From: a virus
IMG/VR virus record: IMGVR_UViG_3300041809_000780
Span: 1 to 33,352 of that record
Direction: 5' to 3' (one strand)
DNA length: 33,352 bases
Of the stretch, positions 1 through 8,463 are shown in pieces. Numbering within the stretch: position 1 is the stretch's first letter; each line of letters begins with the position of its first letter. Position numbers and translations under genes: made by a program. The notes under the pieces were generated by a model. The model did no database searches and was not told the DNA's origin. It saw only the letters and a list, made by a program, of their open reading frames with translations.

Positions 1-741
1 AAATTGCTCGCACAAATTGCGCTGCTCTTACTGGCCGGATCAGCTTGGTCGCAGACCTTCGTGTTCACGCAACTCGCCAGCGACAACTTCGACCGTGGAC
101 CTAACCCGTCATCGTGCAGCACGTCCCCCGGTCCAGATTGTAATCTAGGCTCTAACTGGTCGAACTTCGGCCAGGATCATATCGGATGGTGGGACGCTGG
201 CTGGATCACTTCGACCAGCGGAGGGGGGAACGCAACCAACACGCCATTCTACTCCGGCGCTGGGGCTGCCGCGTACTTTGGCCCAGACTGGTCCACGATT
301 CCCAGCCAATACTCGAAGGCTACTTGCACCGGCATGGTGGCAGCGCAGGATGATTGCGACATTTTCGTTTACATGTCTGAGAATACCTATTACTTTGCCG
401 AGTGTGACGGGGCGAATGGTACTCTCGCGATTATAGAAGTCATCAACGGCGCTAGTTTTGAGTATCTTGCCCAAGGCGGGACATGCACGGACGGGGTAAT
501 CACTGCCGTTATCATACCGCCGACCATCACTCTCCAATTCAATGGAGTTACGGCGCTTATCGCAAACAACTCAGACATTAGTTCAGGACAACCGGGCATC
601 GGTATGGGAGTCGTGGATTACAGTTATGCGATCGACAACGCCTACATCTCCAACTGGTCAGGCGGGTCCGTAAGCCAAGCACCAACGCCGACTAAAGTTC
701 TAGGCGGTTCTAGCAAGTTTGGCGGGAGCGGGGTCGAATGA
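1..741 (+). CDS. Exported LamG/concanavalin-like protein, 5' end outside window
   Basis: The frame is open from base 1. AAA followed by TTG suggests a Met-Lys-Leu start just upstream of the window, although TTG at 4 could also serve. The N-terminus is a Sec signal peptide: a run of hydrophobic residues ending Gly-Ser-Ala-Trp-Ser-Gln. The mature part has β-strand periodicity, with D-N-F-D-R early, L-G-S-N-W, and A-I-D-N-A near the end, a pattern of concanavalin A/LamG jelly rolls that often bind glycans. Six cysteines would suit disulfides after export. It overlaps the next gene by ATGA, so it is the first visible member of an operon. The fold assignment is by pattern only. A Sec signal on a phage particle protein would be unusual. 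Confidence 0.7.
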   Translation, partial: KLLAQIALLLLAGSAWSQTFVFTQLASDNFDRGPNPSSCSTSPGPDCNLGSNWSNFGQDHIGWWDAGWITSTSGGGNATNTPFYSGAGAAAYFGPDWSTIPSQYSKATCTGMVAAQDDCDIFVYMSENTYYFAECDGANGTLAIIEVINGASFEYLAQGGTCTDGVITAVIIPPTITLQFNGVTALIANNSDISSGQPGIGMGVVDYSYAIDNAYISNWSGGSVSQAPTPTKVLGGSSKFGGSGVE

Positions 742-1634
742 AACGACTGCTTCAAATCGCTTTGCTGACGGCGCTCGCCGGGAGCGCGTTCTCCCAATCG
801 TTCATGAACATCACGGCCGCGAACATATACGGCGCTGGAGGAGTCCTGCTGCCATCGGGGATACTCGTCTGGCAGGCCACGGACAGCGGCGGGAACCCCG
901 TGAGCTACCAGGTGAACGGCGGAGGGCAGCAGATCACGTACCCGACCGTGTGCCCGATAGTGAACGGGGCGATCACGGGCGGCTGCCAGGTGGCGAACAC
1001 GAGCACGACGAATCCCATGAACATTTGTTTTGCTTTGACCATAAAGGATTCGAACAACGTCGTGATCTCTCCCGCCGCGAACGGCAACGCGTGCGTGCAG
1101 CCGCAGACCTCGAACTACTGGTGCGCGAACGGCGCTTGTAACTTCGACCAGTACGTGCCGACGAACCCTTCCGTGATCACGGCCAAGCTCGCCACGCCGC
1201 AACTCTACTCGCTCGGAGGCATCTACCAATCTAACTGCCCAGCGCTGACCCCGGTGGTTACTGGATGGCTGAGCACGGGATACCCGAACTGCGCGCCCTT
1301 TCCTGCTCCGCCACCCCCCGCTCCTACGTTCTTTCTGCTCGGGCAGACGGGGACCGCAGCCACGGCATGTGACAACCACGTGGCCTCGGGCGTCGGACAG
1401 TTGCAGCAGTACGGCTCCTCCCCTGAAGCGGCATATCAGGTCACGTTCTCGAACGGAGCTGCCTACTGCGACGCGAACTACGCCGTGGAGGTGACGCGCA
1501 AGAGCGCCGCCGCCGGGTTCGGCAACGGCTTCCTGAACGTGGTCAATCAGACGGCATTCGGGTTCCTTATCGTGTCGAGCGACACGACGGAAGTCACGAG
1601 CACGATCTTCTGGACGGCGGCGGGCTACCAATGA
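738..1634 (+). CDS. Exported protein with tail-fibre-like C-terminal domain
   Basis: 298 residues. The signal peptide starts M-K-R-L-L and ends G-S-A-F-S-Q near residue 20. The N-terminal half carries a motif pattern (G-G-V-L-L-P-S-G, then a β-rich stretch) like the polymer domains of phage fibres. A proline-rich hinge lies near residues 190-196. The last 100 residues contain D-A-N-Y-A-V-E-V-T-R, V-V-N-Q-T-A-F-G-F and a terminal F-W-T-A-A-G-Y, resembling the receptor-binding tip found at the end of many phage tail fibres (gp53-like). The same D-A-N-Y-x-V-x-x-T-R element is present in the small exported protein at 18754. It overlaps both neighbours by ATGA. A fibre-like protein with a cleavable signal peptide is odd: it may act outside the virion, for example on the host surface. 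Confidence 0.7.
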   Translation: MKRLLQIALLTALAGSAFSQSFMNITAANIYGAGGVLLPSGILVWQATDSGGNPVSYQVNGGGQQITYPTVCPIVNGAITGGCQVANTSTTNPMNICFALTIKDSNNVVISPAANGNACVQPQTSNYWCANGACNFDQYVPTNPSVITAKLATPQLYSLGGIYQSNCPALTPVVTGWLSTGYPNCAPFPAPPPPAPTFFLLGQTGTAATACDNHVASGVGQLQQYGSSPEAAYQVTFSNGAAYCDANYAVEVTRKSAAAGFGNGFLNVVNQTAFGFLIVSSDTTEVTSTIFWTAAGYQ

Positions 1635-2524
1635 AAATTACCTGCAAACTTGCAGTCTTCCTCTGGCTCGCTTGCGCGGCGGCGTTCCCGCAAGCCACGC
1701 TCACCACGCCGACACCCGGAACCCAACTCAGCGGGAGCACGGTGACGTTCGACTGGACTTGCTCCTCCTGCGGGGCGACGGCCTACTGGCTCGACCTCGG
1801 GACGACGGCTGGCGGGAACAATTACATCCAGTCCGGCAATCTGGGGAACGTTCTGACTATCACCGTGCAGAGCCTCCCATTGAACGGCACAACAGTCTAT
1901 GCCACCCTGTACTCTCTGGTGAGCGGCGTATGGCAGCACGGCGTCTACACGTATTCGTCGCTGAACGGAACGGCCGGGGCCGCCGTCATGCAGACTCCGA
2001 CGAACAACTCGACTCTGGACACAAACCACATAACGTTCACATGGGCGGCAGGAACGAGCGCAACTGCCTACTGGATCGACATAGGGACCACCGTGGGCGG
2101 GAACAATTACATCCAGTCCGGCAATCTGGGGAACGTTCTCACGAGCACTCAGGCGACCGGGTTCCCGGCCAACGGTTCGACTATGTATGTCACGCTCTAT
2201 TCTCTGATCGGTGGCCAGTGGTTCAACAACAGATACAGCTACGTGCTCGCTCCGCACTACACGCTCCCCGCGTGGACCGCCCCTACGGGAAGTGATCCTG
2301 CCGCTAGTTACAATATCTATCGTGGCTATCCTTCGACCGGAAGTTGCACAGGAAGCAGCACGCCGGTCAGCATGACGAAGATCGGATCGGTCACGGCTCC
2401 AACCGTCACCTACACCGACCAAACGGTGTATTTGTTGGACACCAATGACTACTACGTAACGGCAGTGGACTCTGCGGGAAAAGAAGGTCCGCCGTCGAAC
2501 GTGATCTGCGTGGTGATCCAATGA
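1631..2524 (+). CDS. Exported Ig/Fn3-like repeat protein
   Basis: 297 residues. The signal peptide ends A-A-A-F-P-Q near residue 21. Two Ig-like repeats follow (roughly residues 22-115 and 116-205), each with the element A-T-A-Y-W-(L/I)-D-(L/I)-G-T-T followed by an identical segment encoded by a 44-bp exact repeat. The C-terminal 85 residues resemble a fibronectin type III domain (Y-N-I-Y-R-G, then Y-Y-V-T-A-V-D-S-A-G-K-E-G-P-P-S-N). Such domains typically mediate adhesion or act as spacers. One copy of the dispersed palindrome (1642-1655) lies 11 bases after the start codon, within the signal-peptide codons. Start and stop overlap the neighbours by ATGA. The exact function is unknown. Confidence 0.7.
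   Translation: MKITCKLAVFLWLACAAAFPQATLTTPTPGTQLSGSTVTFDWTCSSCGATAYWLDLGTTAGGNNYIQSGNLGNVLTITVQSLPLNGTTVYATLYSLVSGVWQHGVYTYSSLNGTAGAAVMQTPTNNSTLDTNHITFTWAAGTSATAYWIDIGTTVGGNNYIQSGNLGNVLTSTQATGFPANGSTMYVTLYSLIGGQWFNNRYSYVLAPHYTLPAWTAPTGSDPAASYNIYRGYPSTGSCTGSSTPVSMTKIGSVTAPTVTYTDQTVYLLDTNDYYVTAVDSAGKEGPPSNVICVVIQ
1642..1655 (+). repeat. Dispersed palindrome, copy 1 (CTGCAAACTTGCAG)
   Basis: Exact consensus copy. It lies within the first codons of the exported Ig-like protein and is read there as Cys-Lys-Leu-Ala. It points along transcription. Confidence 0.9.
1811..1854 (+). repeat. 44-bp exact direct repeat, copy A
   Basis: Identical to 2096-2139, 285 bp apart, in the same reading frame of the same gene. 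The flanking Ig-like repeat sequence has diverged at the DNA level, so this block has been kept identical or recently converted. Confidence 0.95.
2096..2139 (+). repeat. 44-bp exact direct repeat, copy B
   Basis: Second copy of the block at 1811-1854. The first bases on each side differ (T versus G before, G versus C after), so the identity is bounded at 44 bp. Confidence 0.95.
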
Positions 2525-4221
2525 GATGCGTACTTATCCTGTTTCTGAGCACGGCCTGCTTTGCCGCTGGTGGCTCTTGTCCTTCGGGAGCGAACTACCC
2601 GAATGCTTCGGGCGCATTGGTCACCCTTGCCTCGCTTGGTGTGACTTCCTGCTATTACGCTTCTTCGGCTGGTGTGGACACGGCTACGGGCACTACCGAG
2701 TCGGCACCGTGGCTCCATTTTCCCGGAATGACTGGGTGCTCCAACAACTGCGCGGCGCTCACGCCGTCGGCTGGTCAAGGCTTCATCATCAAAGGCGGCA
2801 GCGCCTACCATCTCGGAAACTCCTCCGCTACGCCGTACATCGCTGGAGGCTGGAACTGGCAGTGGGCGGGGACGAGCAGCCATCAAATCTACGTCGGCGT
2901 CGATCCCGCATGGCCTTCTACGGGATGGACGCGGCCCGTCTTCACCGGGGATAATCCGATCTGCTCCTCCACCAGTTGCAGCCGTGGAACCTACCCTTAC
3001 GTGTCCAGTTGCCAGTATCAGGTCACGGGCGGCAACAATCTCATCGCCATCAACCCTTCCGCCTATCTCACGTTCGACAATCTTGAACTAACCGGGATGT
3101 GCTGGACCGGAACGCCGAGCGGGACGAATGACATTTACCTCTACAGCCAAGGATTGAGCAGCGGAAGCGGAGGGGTGAACAGCTCCTCCATCGTCTCCAA
3201 TATGTACATCCACGGATGGAGCCACACGTCCGGGGCAGCCTACTATGCGACGGCGATGCGGGCCTACACTGAGAACGCGCTGCCGATCTACGAGTTCGAC
3301 GTGGTGGACGGTTGGGATTCGGACGACCAGGTGATGGACGCGGTGGGAGATCAGAGCGCGGGCGTTTACATCGTCCAGTACAATGTGTTTCGGCACTTTG
3401 GCGGCTCGAACGCGCCGAACAACTGCCACATCGTCCACGACAACCTGTTCGAGTACGTCAACAACTGCGGTGAGAACGGCGATCATTGCGACACGTTCAT
3501 GTGCTACGGGGAAACGTCGAACGGTTCAACCGACCCAAACCTTTTCTACAACAACATTTTCCGTTACATTGGAACGGAATATAGCTCTGCGAACTCCGAT
3601 GGCACGCTCTGGATATTTCCGACGCTCGGACAGACGGATTACGTCTTCAACAACGTGGCCCATGACATCTATTCGCCAGCAAACTATTTCAGCATGAACC
3701 AGAACAACCACGGGGCGGGTGGCAACGCGGCCCTCTATAACAACACTTGGGTGTGCCCCTGCGACTTCGGTAATGATTCTCCCGCGAACGGAACTTGGTC
3801 ACTCATTAACAACCATTGGGTGACGACGGCTACCAGCACGTCAGGCACGTTCCAGAATCCGTCCTCGGTCACATCGGAAACGAACTCGCTCTATATGTCC
3901 CCTACGGGCTCCGGGAGCGCGGCAGCGCAGGGCTACACGTCAGCGAATGACTACGCGCCCACGTCGTCTACGAATTCGACTGTCACCGCCTCGGGCACGA
4001 ATGACACGACGTTTTGCAACGGGTTGACGAACGTGCTGGCGAAGGCGGCCTGTCTTCAGGGGTTCACTGGCGTGGCGTACAACGCCACCAATCACACTGT
4101 AGTCGTTCCAGCCATTCTCGGAGTTAATCGTCCTTCCACTGGCGCGTGGAACGTGGGAGCATATCAGTTTGCGGCTACGGGGCCAAACGCCCCGACTGGC
4201 TTGACCGTGACGGTGCATTAA
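2521..4221 (+). CDS. Exported right-handed β-helix (pectate-lyase-like) protein
   Basis: 566 residues. The signal peptide has a short hydrophobic run ending C-F-A-A-G-G. It is followed by C-Y-Y-A-S-S-A-G-V-D-T-A-T-G-T and A-P-W-L-H-F-P-G-M, the typical opening of secreted parallel β-helix proteins (pectin-lyase fold). The body is rich in N, G, S and T with repeated N-N-(I/V/H) turns (Y-N-V-F, H-D-N-L-F, Y-N-N-I-F, N-N-V-A-H-D), as in tailspikes and polysaccharide lyases. No catalytic triad can be assigned by eye. The last residues are A-P-T-G-L-T-V-T-V-H, nearly the same as the end of the next gene's product. ATGA overlap upstream. It probably binds or cuts a polysaccharide. Confidence 0.75.
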   Translation: MRCVLILFLSTACFAAGGSCPSGANYPNASGALVTLASLGVTSCYYASSAGVDTATGTTESAPWLHFPGMTGCSNNCAALTPSAGQGFIIKGGSAYHLGNSSATPYIAGGWNWQWAGTSSHQIYVGVDPAWPSTGWTRPVFTGDNPICSSTSCSRGTYPYVSSCQYQVTGGNNLIAINPSAYLTFDNLELTGMCWTGTPSGTNDIYLYSQGLSSGSGGVNSSSIVSNMYIHGWSHTSGAAYYATAMRAYTENALPIYEFDVVDGWDSDDQVMDAVGDQSAGVYIVQYNVFRHFGGSNAPNNCHIVHDNLFEYVNNCGENGDHCDTFMCYGETSNGSTDPNLFYNNIFRYIGTEYSSANSDGTLWIFPTLGQTDYVFNNVAHDIYSPANYFSMNQNNHGAGGNAALYNNTWVCPCDFGNDSPANGTWSLINNHWVTTATSTSGTFQNPSSVTSETNSLYMSPTGSGSAAAQGYTSANDYAPTSSTNSTVTASGTNDTTFCNGLTNVLAKAACLQGFTGVAYNATNHTVVVPAILGVNRPSTGAWNVGAYQFAATGPNAPTGLTVTVH

Positions 4222-4223
4222 GT

Positions 4224-6716
4224 GTGCGCAGCCTCCTCAAATTCGCCTGCGTACTGCTCACGACTTGCTGTTTCGCGCAAGGGCCGCAGACCTATTCCGC
4301 GAGGACGGATAACTGCGAGGTCGGGACGGAATCTGGTTGCGTCAGCGGAGTTGGACCCGGGCACGCAGGAGCGCCCATGAGCTTCCTCCTGACGGGAATA
4401 GGCCCGTTCGCGGCAAACGCGCCGGCGAACACCGCCACCACGGATAAAGACTTCGGTTCGTTTCTCCTGCTCGTCACGGACCCAACGACCCATCTCTCCA
4501 CCAATTCGTTCCAGTTAGGCTCAGACGGAGAGCGCGATCTGTTCGAGCAGAACTCCAACATGTTCATGGTCTACTCGGTTGGCGGAGGGCCATATCTCTA
4601 TTATCTGAACAAGGCGGCGATCCGGGCGGCGGAGGCGGGCGGAACTCCGATCTCGCCATCGAATCCAGGCGTGACCAAGAGCCAGATCGTCGGCGGCTCG
4701 ATCAGCGGAAGTCCGTGCACTTCTGGCTGCACCGTGCTCAACTCGGGGGGCGCGGAGGTATTCAGCCGAGGACAGGCGTACACCATCTTCGAGCTTTGGT
4801 CGGACGGTCTGACCATTTACAAGGACGTGATCAACCCGAGCACAGACACGTTCACGCGAACGCTTTACGCGAACCTTGGCAACGCTTTCCCCAAAACCTA
4901 CTTTAGTACATGGAACGGGGAGTTTACGACAGCGACAGACGGCTCAGTAGCCCTTGCGATGGCGGGCGGGATGGATTGGAAGGGGAGCACGGCCTACGTT
5001 ACCGGAGACTACACTTCGTTCATCTATCCGCAAACGGGGAATTCCGCCAATCATGCCTTCCAGGCGACCGTCGGCGGAACGACTTCCGGCACGGAGCCGA
5101 CGTGGTCGACCTGCACTTCGACCTGCACGGATGGAGGGGTGACGTGGACAAACATTGGCTCAGTCAACGGGCAAGGGCCGGGATTCGACGCTGTAGTGTA
5201 TTTAGCGGGAACCGGATATTACGCTTTGAATACTCGGCTCGGGCAGGTGCGATCTGGCACGACCGTCGCGGGCACTTGGACAACTACCGACACGGTGATC
5301 TGCGGCAAGTACGGGACCAACCCATGCCCCTTGACCGACCTGATGACGCTGCACGGGAATGGAGCAGACCTTAATTCGGCCTACATGTCGCTGACGCCGA
5401 CGCATGGCGGCGGGACGCCCGTGCTCACGCCGGGGACGGCTAATTGCCTGAACACGAACGCGACGTACTACGGGGCATACAGCGCGGGCAAGACCTATTC
5501 CAAGACGAGTCCCGCGCACCAGACGGTTTACGATCCCTCGCACGGCGCGCCGTACAGCTACTACGAGTACGTCTACGCCACCCCGACGGCGGGGAACGCT
5601 CCCCCGAACTCGACCTACTGGCAGTTGGCCGACGTCTACTGCTACACCTACACTTGGCAAGTAGCCACGCTGAACATCAACGTCAGCACGCAGACGAGCG
5701 GGGCCAGCCACACCTCCGGCCACCAGGCGCAGGGCTACTTGAACTACTGGGCGGACAATGACCAGTACCAGCATCTTTTCTCGCAGCCGATGGTTTATCA
5801 GAGCGTGAGCGGGACGATTGACGAAGTGCCCTATCCGACCATTGGCGGTAGCGGTTCAACCGGATGGTTGAGCCGGGACATCCTGCCAAATGGCTTCCCT
5901 TCAGATCACCATGACTCCTACCGCGATTCCGGGCTGACGGATACGCCTCCGATAGTAGACTTCGCCACGCAGGTTCCGACGATCTCCAACGGCGCACTCA
6001 CTGGACTGGCGTACTACGGTGAAGTGGTGGGAGAGTGCACGGGCCTCGGGACTTGCCCGCTGGGAACGACCTATAGGTTCTCGCACATCTATAACACCGG
6101 GATGAACCAGAGCTTCGAGGCGCAGAACAACATCGGGAACGCCTCGCAGGACGGCCAGTGGGCATTGGTCGGCACGGACATGATGGGGACGCGCGGCTCG
6201 ACCTCGCCCGCGTGGGCCGGGAGCGCGGCTTACGCGCTCGGGGCCACGATGTACCCGACCTCGAACAACGCGGGGAAATACGACTTCCAGGTCATCGCCG
6301 CTGGCACCACTTCCGGCACGCAGCCTGATTGGGACGCCGCCTGCGCCACCTCCTGCGTGGACGGCGGGGTTACATGGAAGAACCTGAAGGCATCATGCGA
6401 CCAACTGCGTGCCGGGTTTTCACCGTCCGCCAGCACGGCGTTCTCCGGTGGATCGGCCGTCTACCCCGTGTCGAACAACCCGAACAACGACGTCTACCTC
6501 ACGGCGGCCGGAGGGACGACGGGCGCGACGGTTCCCAACTGGCAAGTATTTTGTCCGTCATACGGAAATTGCCCTTCGCTCGACGGGACGGTGCAATGGA
6601 CGAACGAGGGTCCGAACGATTGCAGAAGTGACGCGATGCTGATCGACCTCATGTCGGCCGCGCCGCTGACGGGCGGCCCGCTCGCCCCAACCGGATTGTC
6701 TGTGACTGTGCACTAG
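4224..6716 (+). CDS. Large exported multi-module protein
   Basis: 830 residues from GTG at 4224, just after the previous stop (4219-4221). This start gives a proper signal peptide (M-R-S-L-L-K-F ... T-C-C-F-A-Q), whereas the longer frame from ATG 4146 would bury it. Three related modules of about 60 residues, each with a G-G-T-T-(S/G)-x-x-x-P-x-W element followed by D-G-x-V-x-W, lie near residues 250-315, 660-725 and 738-798. They resemble small β-sandwich or carbohydrate-binding modules of phage fibres and exoenzymes. The central region is rich in Tyr, Thr and Trp. The protein ends L-A-P-T-G-L-S-V-T-V-H, matching the end of the upstream protein although the codons differ. It is probably a surface or extracellular carbohydrate-interacting protein. 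No enzyme class is recognised. Confidence 0.75.
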   Translation: MRSLLKFACVLLTTCCFAQGPQTYSARTDNCEVGTESGCVSGVGPGHAGAPMSFLLTGIGPFAANAPANTATTDKDFGSFLLLVTDPTTHLSTNSFQLGSDGERDLFEQNSNMFMVYSVGGGPYLYYLNKAAIRAAEAGGTPISPSNPGVTKSQIVGGSISGSPCTSGCTVLNSGGAEVFSRGQAYTIFELWSDGLTIYKDVINPSTDTFTRTLYANLGNAFPKTYFSTWNGEFTTATDGSVALAMAGGMDWKGSTAYVTGDYTSFIYPQTGNSANHAFQATVGGTTSGTEPTWSTCTSTCTDGGVTWTNIGSVNGQGPGFDAVVYLAGTGYYALNTRLGQVRSGTTVAGTWTTTDTVICGKYGTNPCPLTDLMTLHGNGADLNSAYMSLTPTHGGGTPVLTPGTANCLNTNATYYGAYSAGKTYSKTSPAHQTVYDPSHGAPYSYYEYVYATPTAGNAPPNSTYWQLADVYCYTYTWQVATLNINVSTQTSGASHTSGHQAQGYLNYWADNDQYQHLFSQPMVYQSVSGTIDEVPYPTIGGSGSTGWLSRDILPNGFPSDHHDSYRDSGLTDTPPIVDFATQVPTISNGALTGLAYYGEVVGECTGLGTCPLGTTYRFSHIYNTGMNQSFEAQNNIGNASQDGQWALVGTDMMGTRGSTSPAWAGSAAYALGATMYPTSNNAGKYDFQVIAAGTTSGTQPDWDAACATSCVDGGVTWKNLKASCDQLRAGFSPSASTAFSGGSAVYPVSNNPNNDVYLTAAGGTTGATVPNWQVFCPSYGNCPSLDGTVQWTNEGPNDCRSDAMLIDLMSAAPLTGGPLAPTGLSVTVH

Positions 6717-6723
6717 GAGAATC

Positions 6724-7383
6724 ATGAAAATCATCATCACCGCAGTTCTCTCGCTCGCCCTGGTCGGCTGTATGACTCCGACTGCCCAGCGCGCCAACAC
6801 TCCTGCCCCGCCCTCCATCGAGCCGCGCCCGCTCACCGCCACTGCGACGGCGCACTCCGTTACCCTCGGGGGATGCACGGATACGGCGGCGGGCGTGCAG
6901 TTTAATTTCTACAAGGGAACGGCCTCCGGCGGGGAGAGCGCGACGGCACTGAATGCTTCGCCGCTCGCGACCTGCTCCTACACCGATACGGCGGTGACGG
7001 CTCTGCAGACCTACTGGTATGTCGCCAAAGCCTATCTGTCGACCGCCAGCCCGAGCCTTTCAGGGCCGTCAAACGAGGTGAGCGCCACGATCCCAGCCGA
7101 CGCGCAGCCCCCGGCGCCCACCGGCCTGACGGTCGAGACTGTCACGGAGAACCGCGTGCCGTTGAAGTGGACGCCTGTAAATTTGCAGGGAATCAGCTAC
7201 GATGTGTTCCGGGGAGTGGAACCGAAACTGCCCGACCCGAAACAGCTGGCGAGCGGGCTCACAGCGGCGTCCTATGTCGACACGAAGCCGGTCAAGGGGC
7301 AGACCCGGTACTATGGCGTCAAGTCGGCGCTTGGAACTAAAGTCAGCGCCATGAGCGCGACCCTGGCGGTAACCGTACCATAG
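6724..7383 (+). CDS. Lipoprotein with two fibronectin type III-like domains
   Basis: 219 residues, preceded by a good Shine-Dalgarno (AGGAGA). The N-terminus is a lipoprotein signal peptide with lipobox L-V-G-C (Cys16). Thr follows at +2 after Met17, with no Asp next to the Cys, so outer-membrane sorting is expected if the Lol rules apply to this host. Two Fn3-like domains follow (about 28-122 and 124-219). The second opens A-P-T-G-L-T-V-E, the same strand sequence that ends the two preceding proteins. A variant of the dispersed palindrome lies inside the gene at 7175-7188. It may anchor the exported proteins of this operon to the envelope; that is inference from context. Confidence 0.75.
   Translation: MKIIITAVLSLALVGCMTPTAQRANTPAPPSIEPRPLTATATAHSVTLGGCTDTAAGVQFNFYKGTASGGESATALNASPLATCSYTDTAVTALQTYWYVAKAYLSTASPSLSGPSNEVSATIPADAQPPAPTGLTVETVTENRVPLKWTPVNLQGISYDVFRGVEPKLPDPKQLASGLTAASYVDTKPVKGQTRYYGVKSALGTKVSAMSATLAVTVP
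7175..7188 (+). repeat. Dispersed palindrome, variant (CTGTAAATTTGCAG)
   Basis: One mismatch in the left arm, and the spacer is AATT. Within the lipoprotein gene, read as Val-Asn-Leu-Gln. The arm change would still pair as RNA through a U-G wobble. Confidence 0.7.
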
Positions 7384-7392
7384 GAGGAAACG

Positions 7393-7746
7393 ATGGACTC
7401 TAGCCTGGTATTCACACACCTAGCCTTTGGAGCGATCTGGGGCGCGGTGCTACACTACGCGCAGATGAGCAAGTCGCTGCCGTGGGTGACACAGAAGACG
7501 ACGGCGATCAATATCAGCTTTCGCGCTCTCATGGCGCTGCTCACCGGCCTCGGCATCCACGGCGCCTACGTCGGCAACGCCTCGACCGGATGGCAGATCG
7601 CGATAGCCATCCCGTCGCTGGCCGTGCTCGGGCACTCGCTCGTGCAGGTCATCGGTCAGTACTTCGTTCAGCAGGGCTGGCTCACGGCCTTCCAGCTTCA
7701 GCAGTTCATAAAGGACTTGCCACCGGCTTCATCGAACAAGCAATAA
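7393..7746 (+). CDS. Small membrane protein, holin-like candidate
   Basis: 117 residues with a strong Shine-Dalgarno (AGGAGG). Three hydrophobic segments can be seen: about residues 5-22, 41-60 and 68-92, with a charged stretch between the first two and a polar C-terminal tail. Size, topology and position ahead of other small membrane genes fit a phage holin, but no family motif is recognised. It starts the membrane/lysis-like cluster 7393-9599. Confidence 0.65.
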   Translation: MDSSLVFTHLAFGAIWGAVLHYAQMSKSLPWVTQKTTAINISFRALMALLTGLGIHGAYVGNASTGWQIAIAIPSLAVLGHSLVQVIGQYFVQQGWLTAFQLQQFIKDLPPASSNKQ

Positions 7747-7755
7747 GGAGGCTCC

Positions 7756-7989
7756 ATGCTGGCTTTACTGCAAATCGGTCTGCACAGGTACGGGTTCTTC
7801 GGGATCGAGGGATTGGCGGGGATCATCGTGGGGGTGATCATCCTGATCATCCTCTGCGCGATCCTGTTCAAGATTTGGGGGCTGCTCGCGCCGAAACTCG
7901 GACTCGACCCCACGTGGGTTCAGATCATCTTCTGGCTGCTCGTCCTGCTCGTGTTCGTTTTGTTCCTGCACGTGTTCGGGTTGTACTGA
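7756..7989 (+). CDS. Small two-helix membrane protein
   Basis: 77 residues with Shine-Dalgarno AAGGAGG eight bases before ATG. There are two long hydrophobic helices (about residues 17-43 and 53-76) separated by a short loop with L-A-P-K-L-G-L-D-P. The very hydrophobic composition and position after the holin-like gene suggest a role in lysis or membrane remodelling. No homologue is recognised. Confidence 0.65.
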   Translation: MLALLQIGLHRYGFFGIEGLAGIIVGVIILIILCAILFKIWGLLAPKLGLDPTWVQIIFWLLVLLVFVLFLHVFGLY

Positions 7990-7992
7990 ACG

Positions 7993-8463
7993 ATGTTCCA
8001 TTTCGGCATCCCGATGTTCGCCATGACCAACGAGGACAGACCTGTGCCCGAAGAAAGCGCGAGCCACACCGAGCGCCATTCCAGTGTAGACACCGTCGGG
8101 CCGCAGCCACCGACCAACGGGATCGACCTTCACTGGCGCTGGCAGTCCGTGGCCGTGGTTTGCACCATCTGCACACTGGTGGGCGGGTTGATCGCCTTCA
8201 GCTTCGGGCAGTTCAGTTCCGTCGTGCAGGACAGGCAGGCGTTCTCCGACCGCATGACCGACAGCGAGAAGGACCGACGGGAGATGCACGACGAGATCAA
8301 CAAGCTGAACGACAAGATCGCGGCCATGCGCGATGAGCAGGTCAAGAACTCGGAGTTCCGCACGAACTCGAAGCAGGATCTTCAGGATATGAAGGACATG
8401 CTGCGGGCGCACATGCAGGGGCGCGACTACGTCGTGAAGCACCACGCGGAGGAGCAGCCGTGA
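7993..8463 (+). CDS. Membrane-anchored coiled-coil protein
   Basis: 156 residues. A polar N-terminal region of about 50 residues is followed by one transmembrane helix (about 53-75, Val/Ile/Thr/Gly-rich) and then a charged coiled coil (about 80-145, with Asp/Glu/Lys/Arg heptads such as D-E-I-N-K-L-N-D-K-I). This layout is common for phage spanin-like or holin-accessory proteins. An alternative start is Met11 at 8023. The end overlaps the next gene by GTGA. The function is inferred only from topology and neighbourhood. Confidence 0.65.
   Translation: MFHFGIPMFAMTNEDRPVPEESASHTERHSSVDTVGPQPPTNGIDLHWRWQSVAVVCTICTLVGGLIAFSFGQFSSVVQDRQAFSDRMTDSEKDRREMHDEINKLNDKIAAMRDEQVKNSEFRTNSKQDLQDMKDMLRAHMQGRDYVVKHHAEEQP

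Noticed and set aside
642-1631. Minus-strand open frame of 329 codons
   Set aside because: Arg/Val-rich shadow of the exported fibre-like gene; no ribosome site, and the plus frame has a signal peptide and overlaps.
7767-7786. Further palindrome copies (half sites such as CTGCAAATCGG, 19891, 20607, 29634)
   Set aside because: Only one arm is present, as expected by chance; not counted in the ten-site family.
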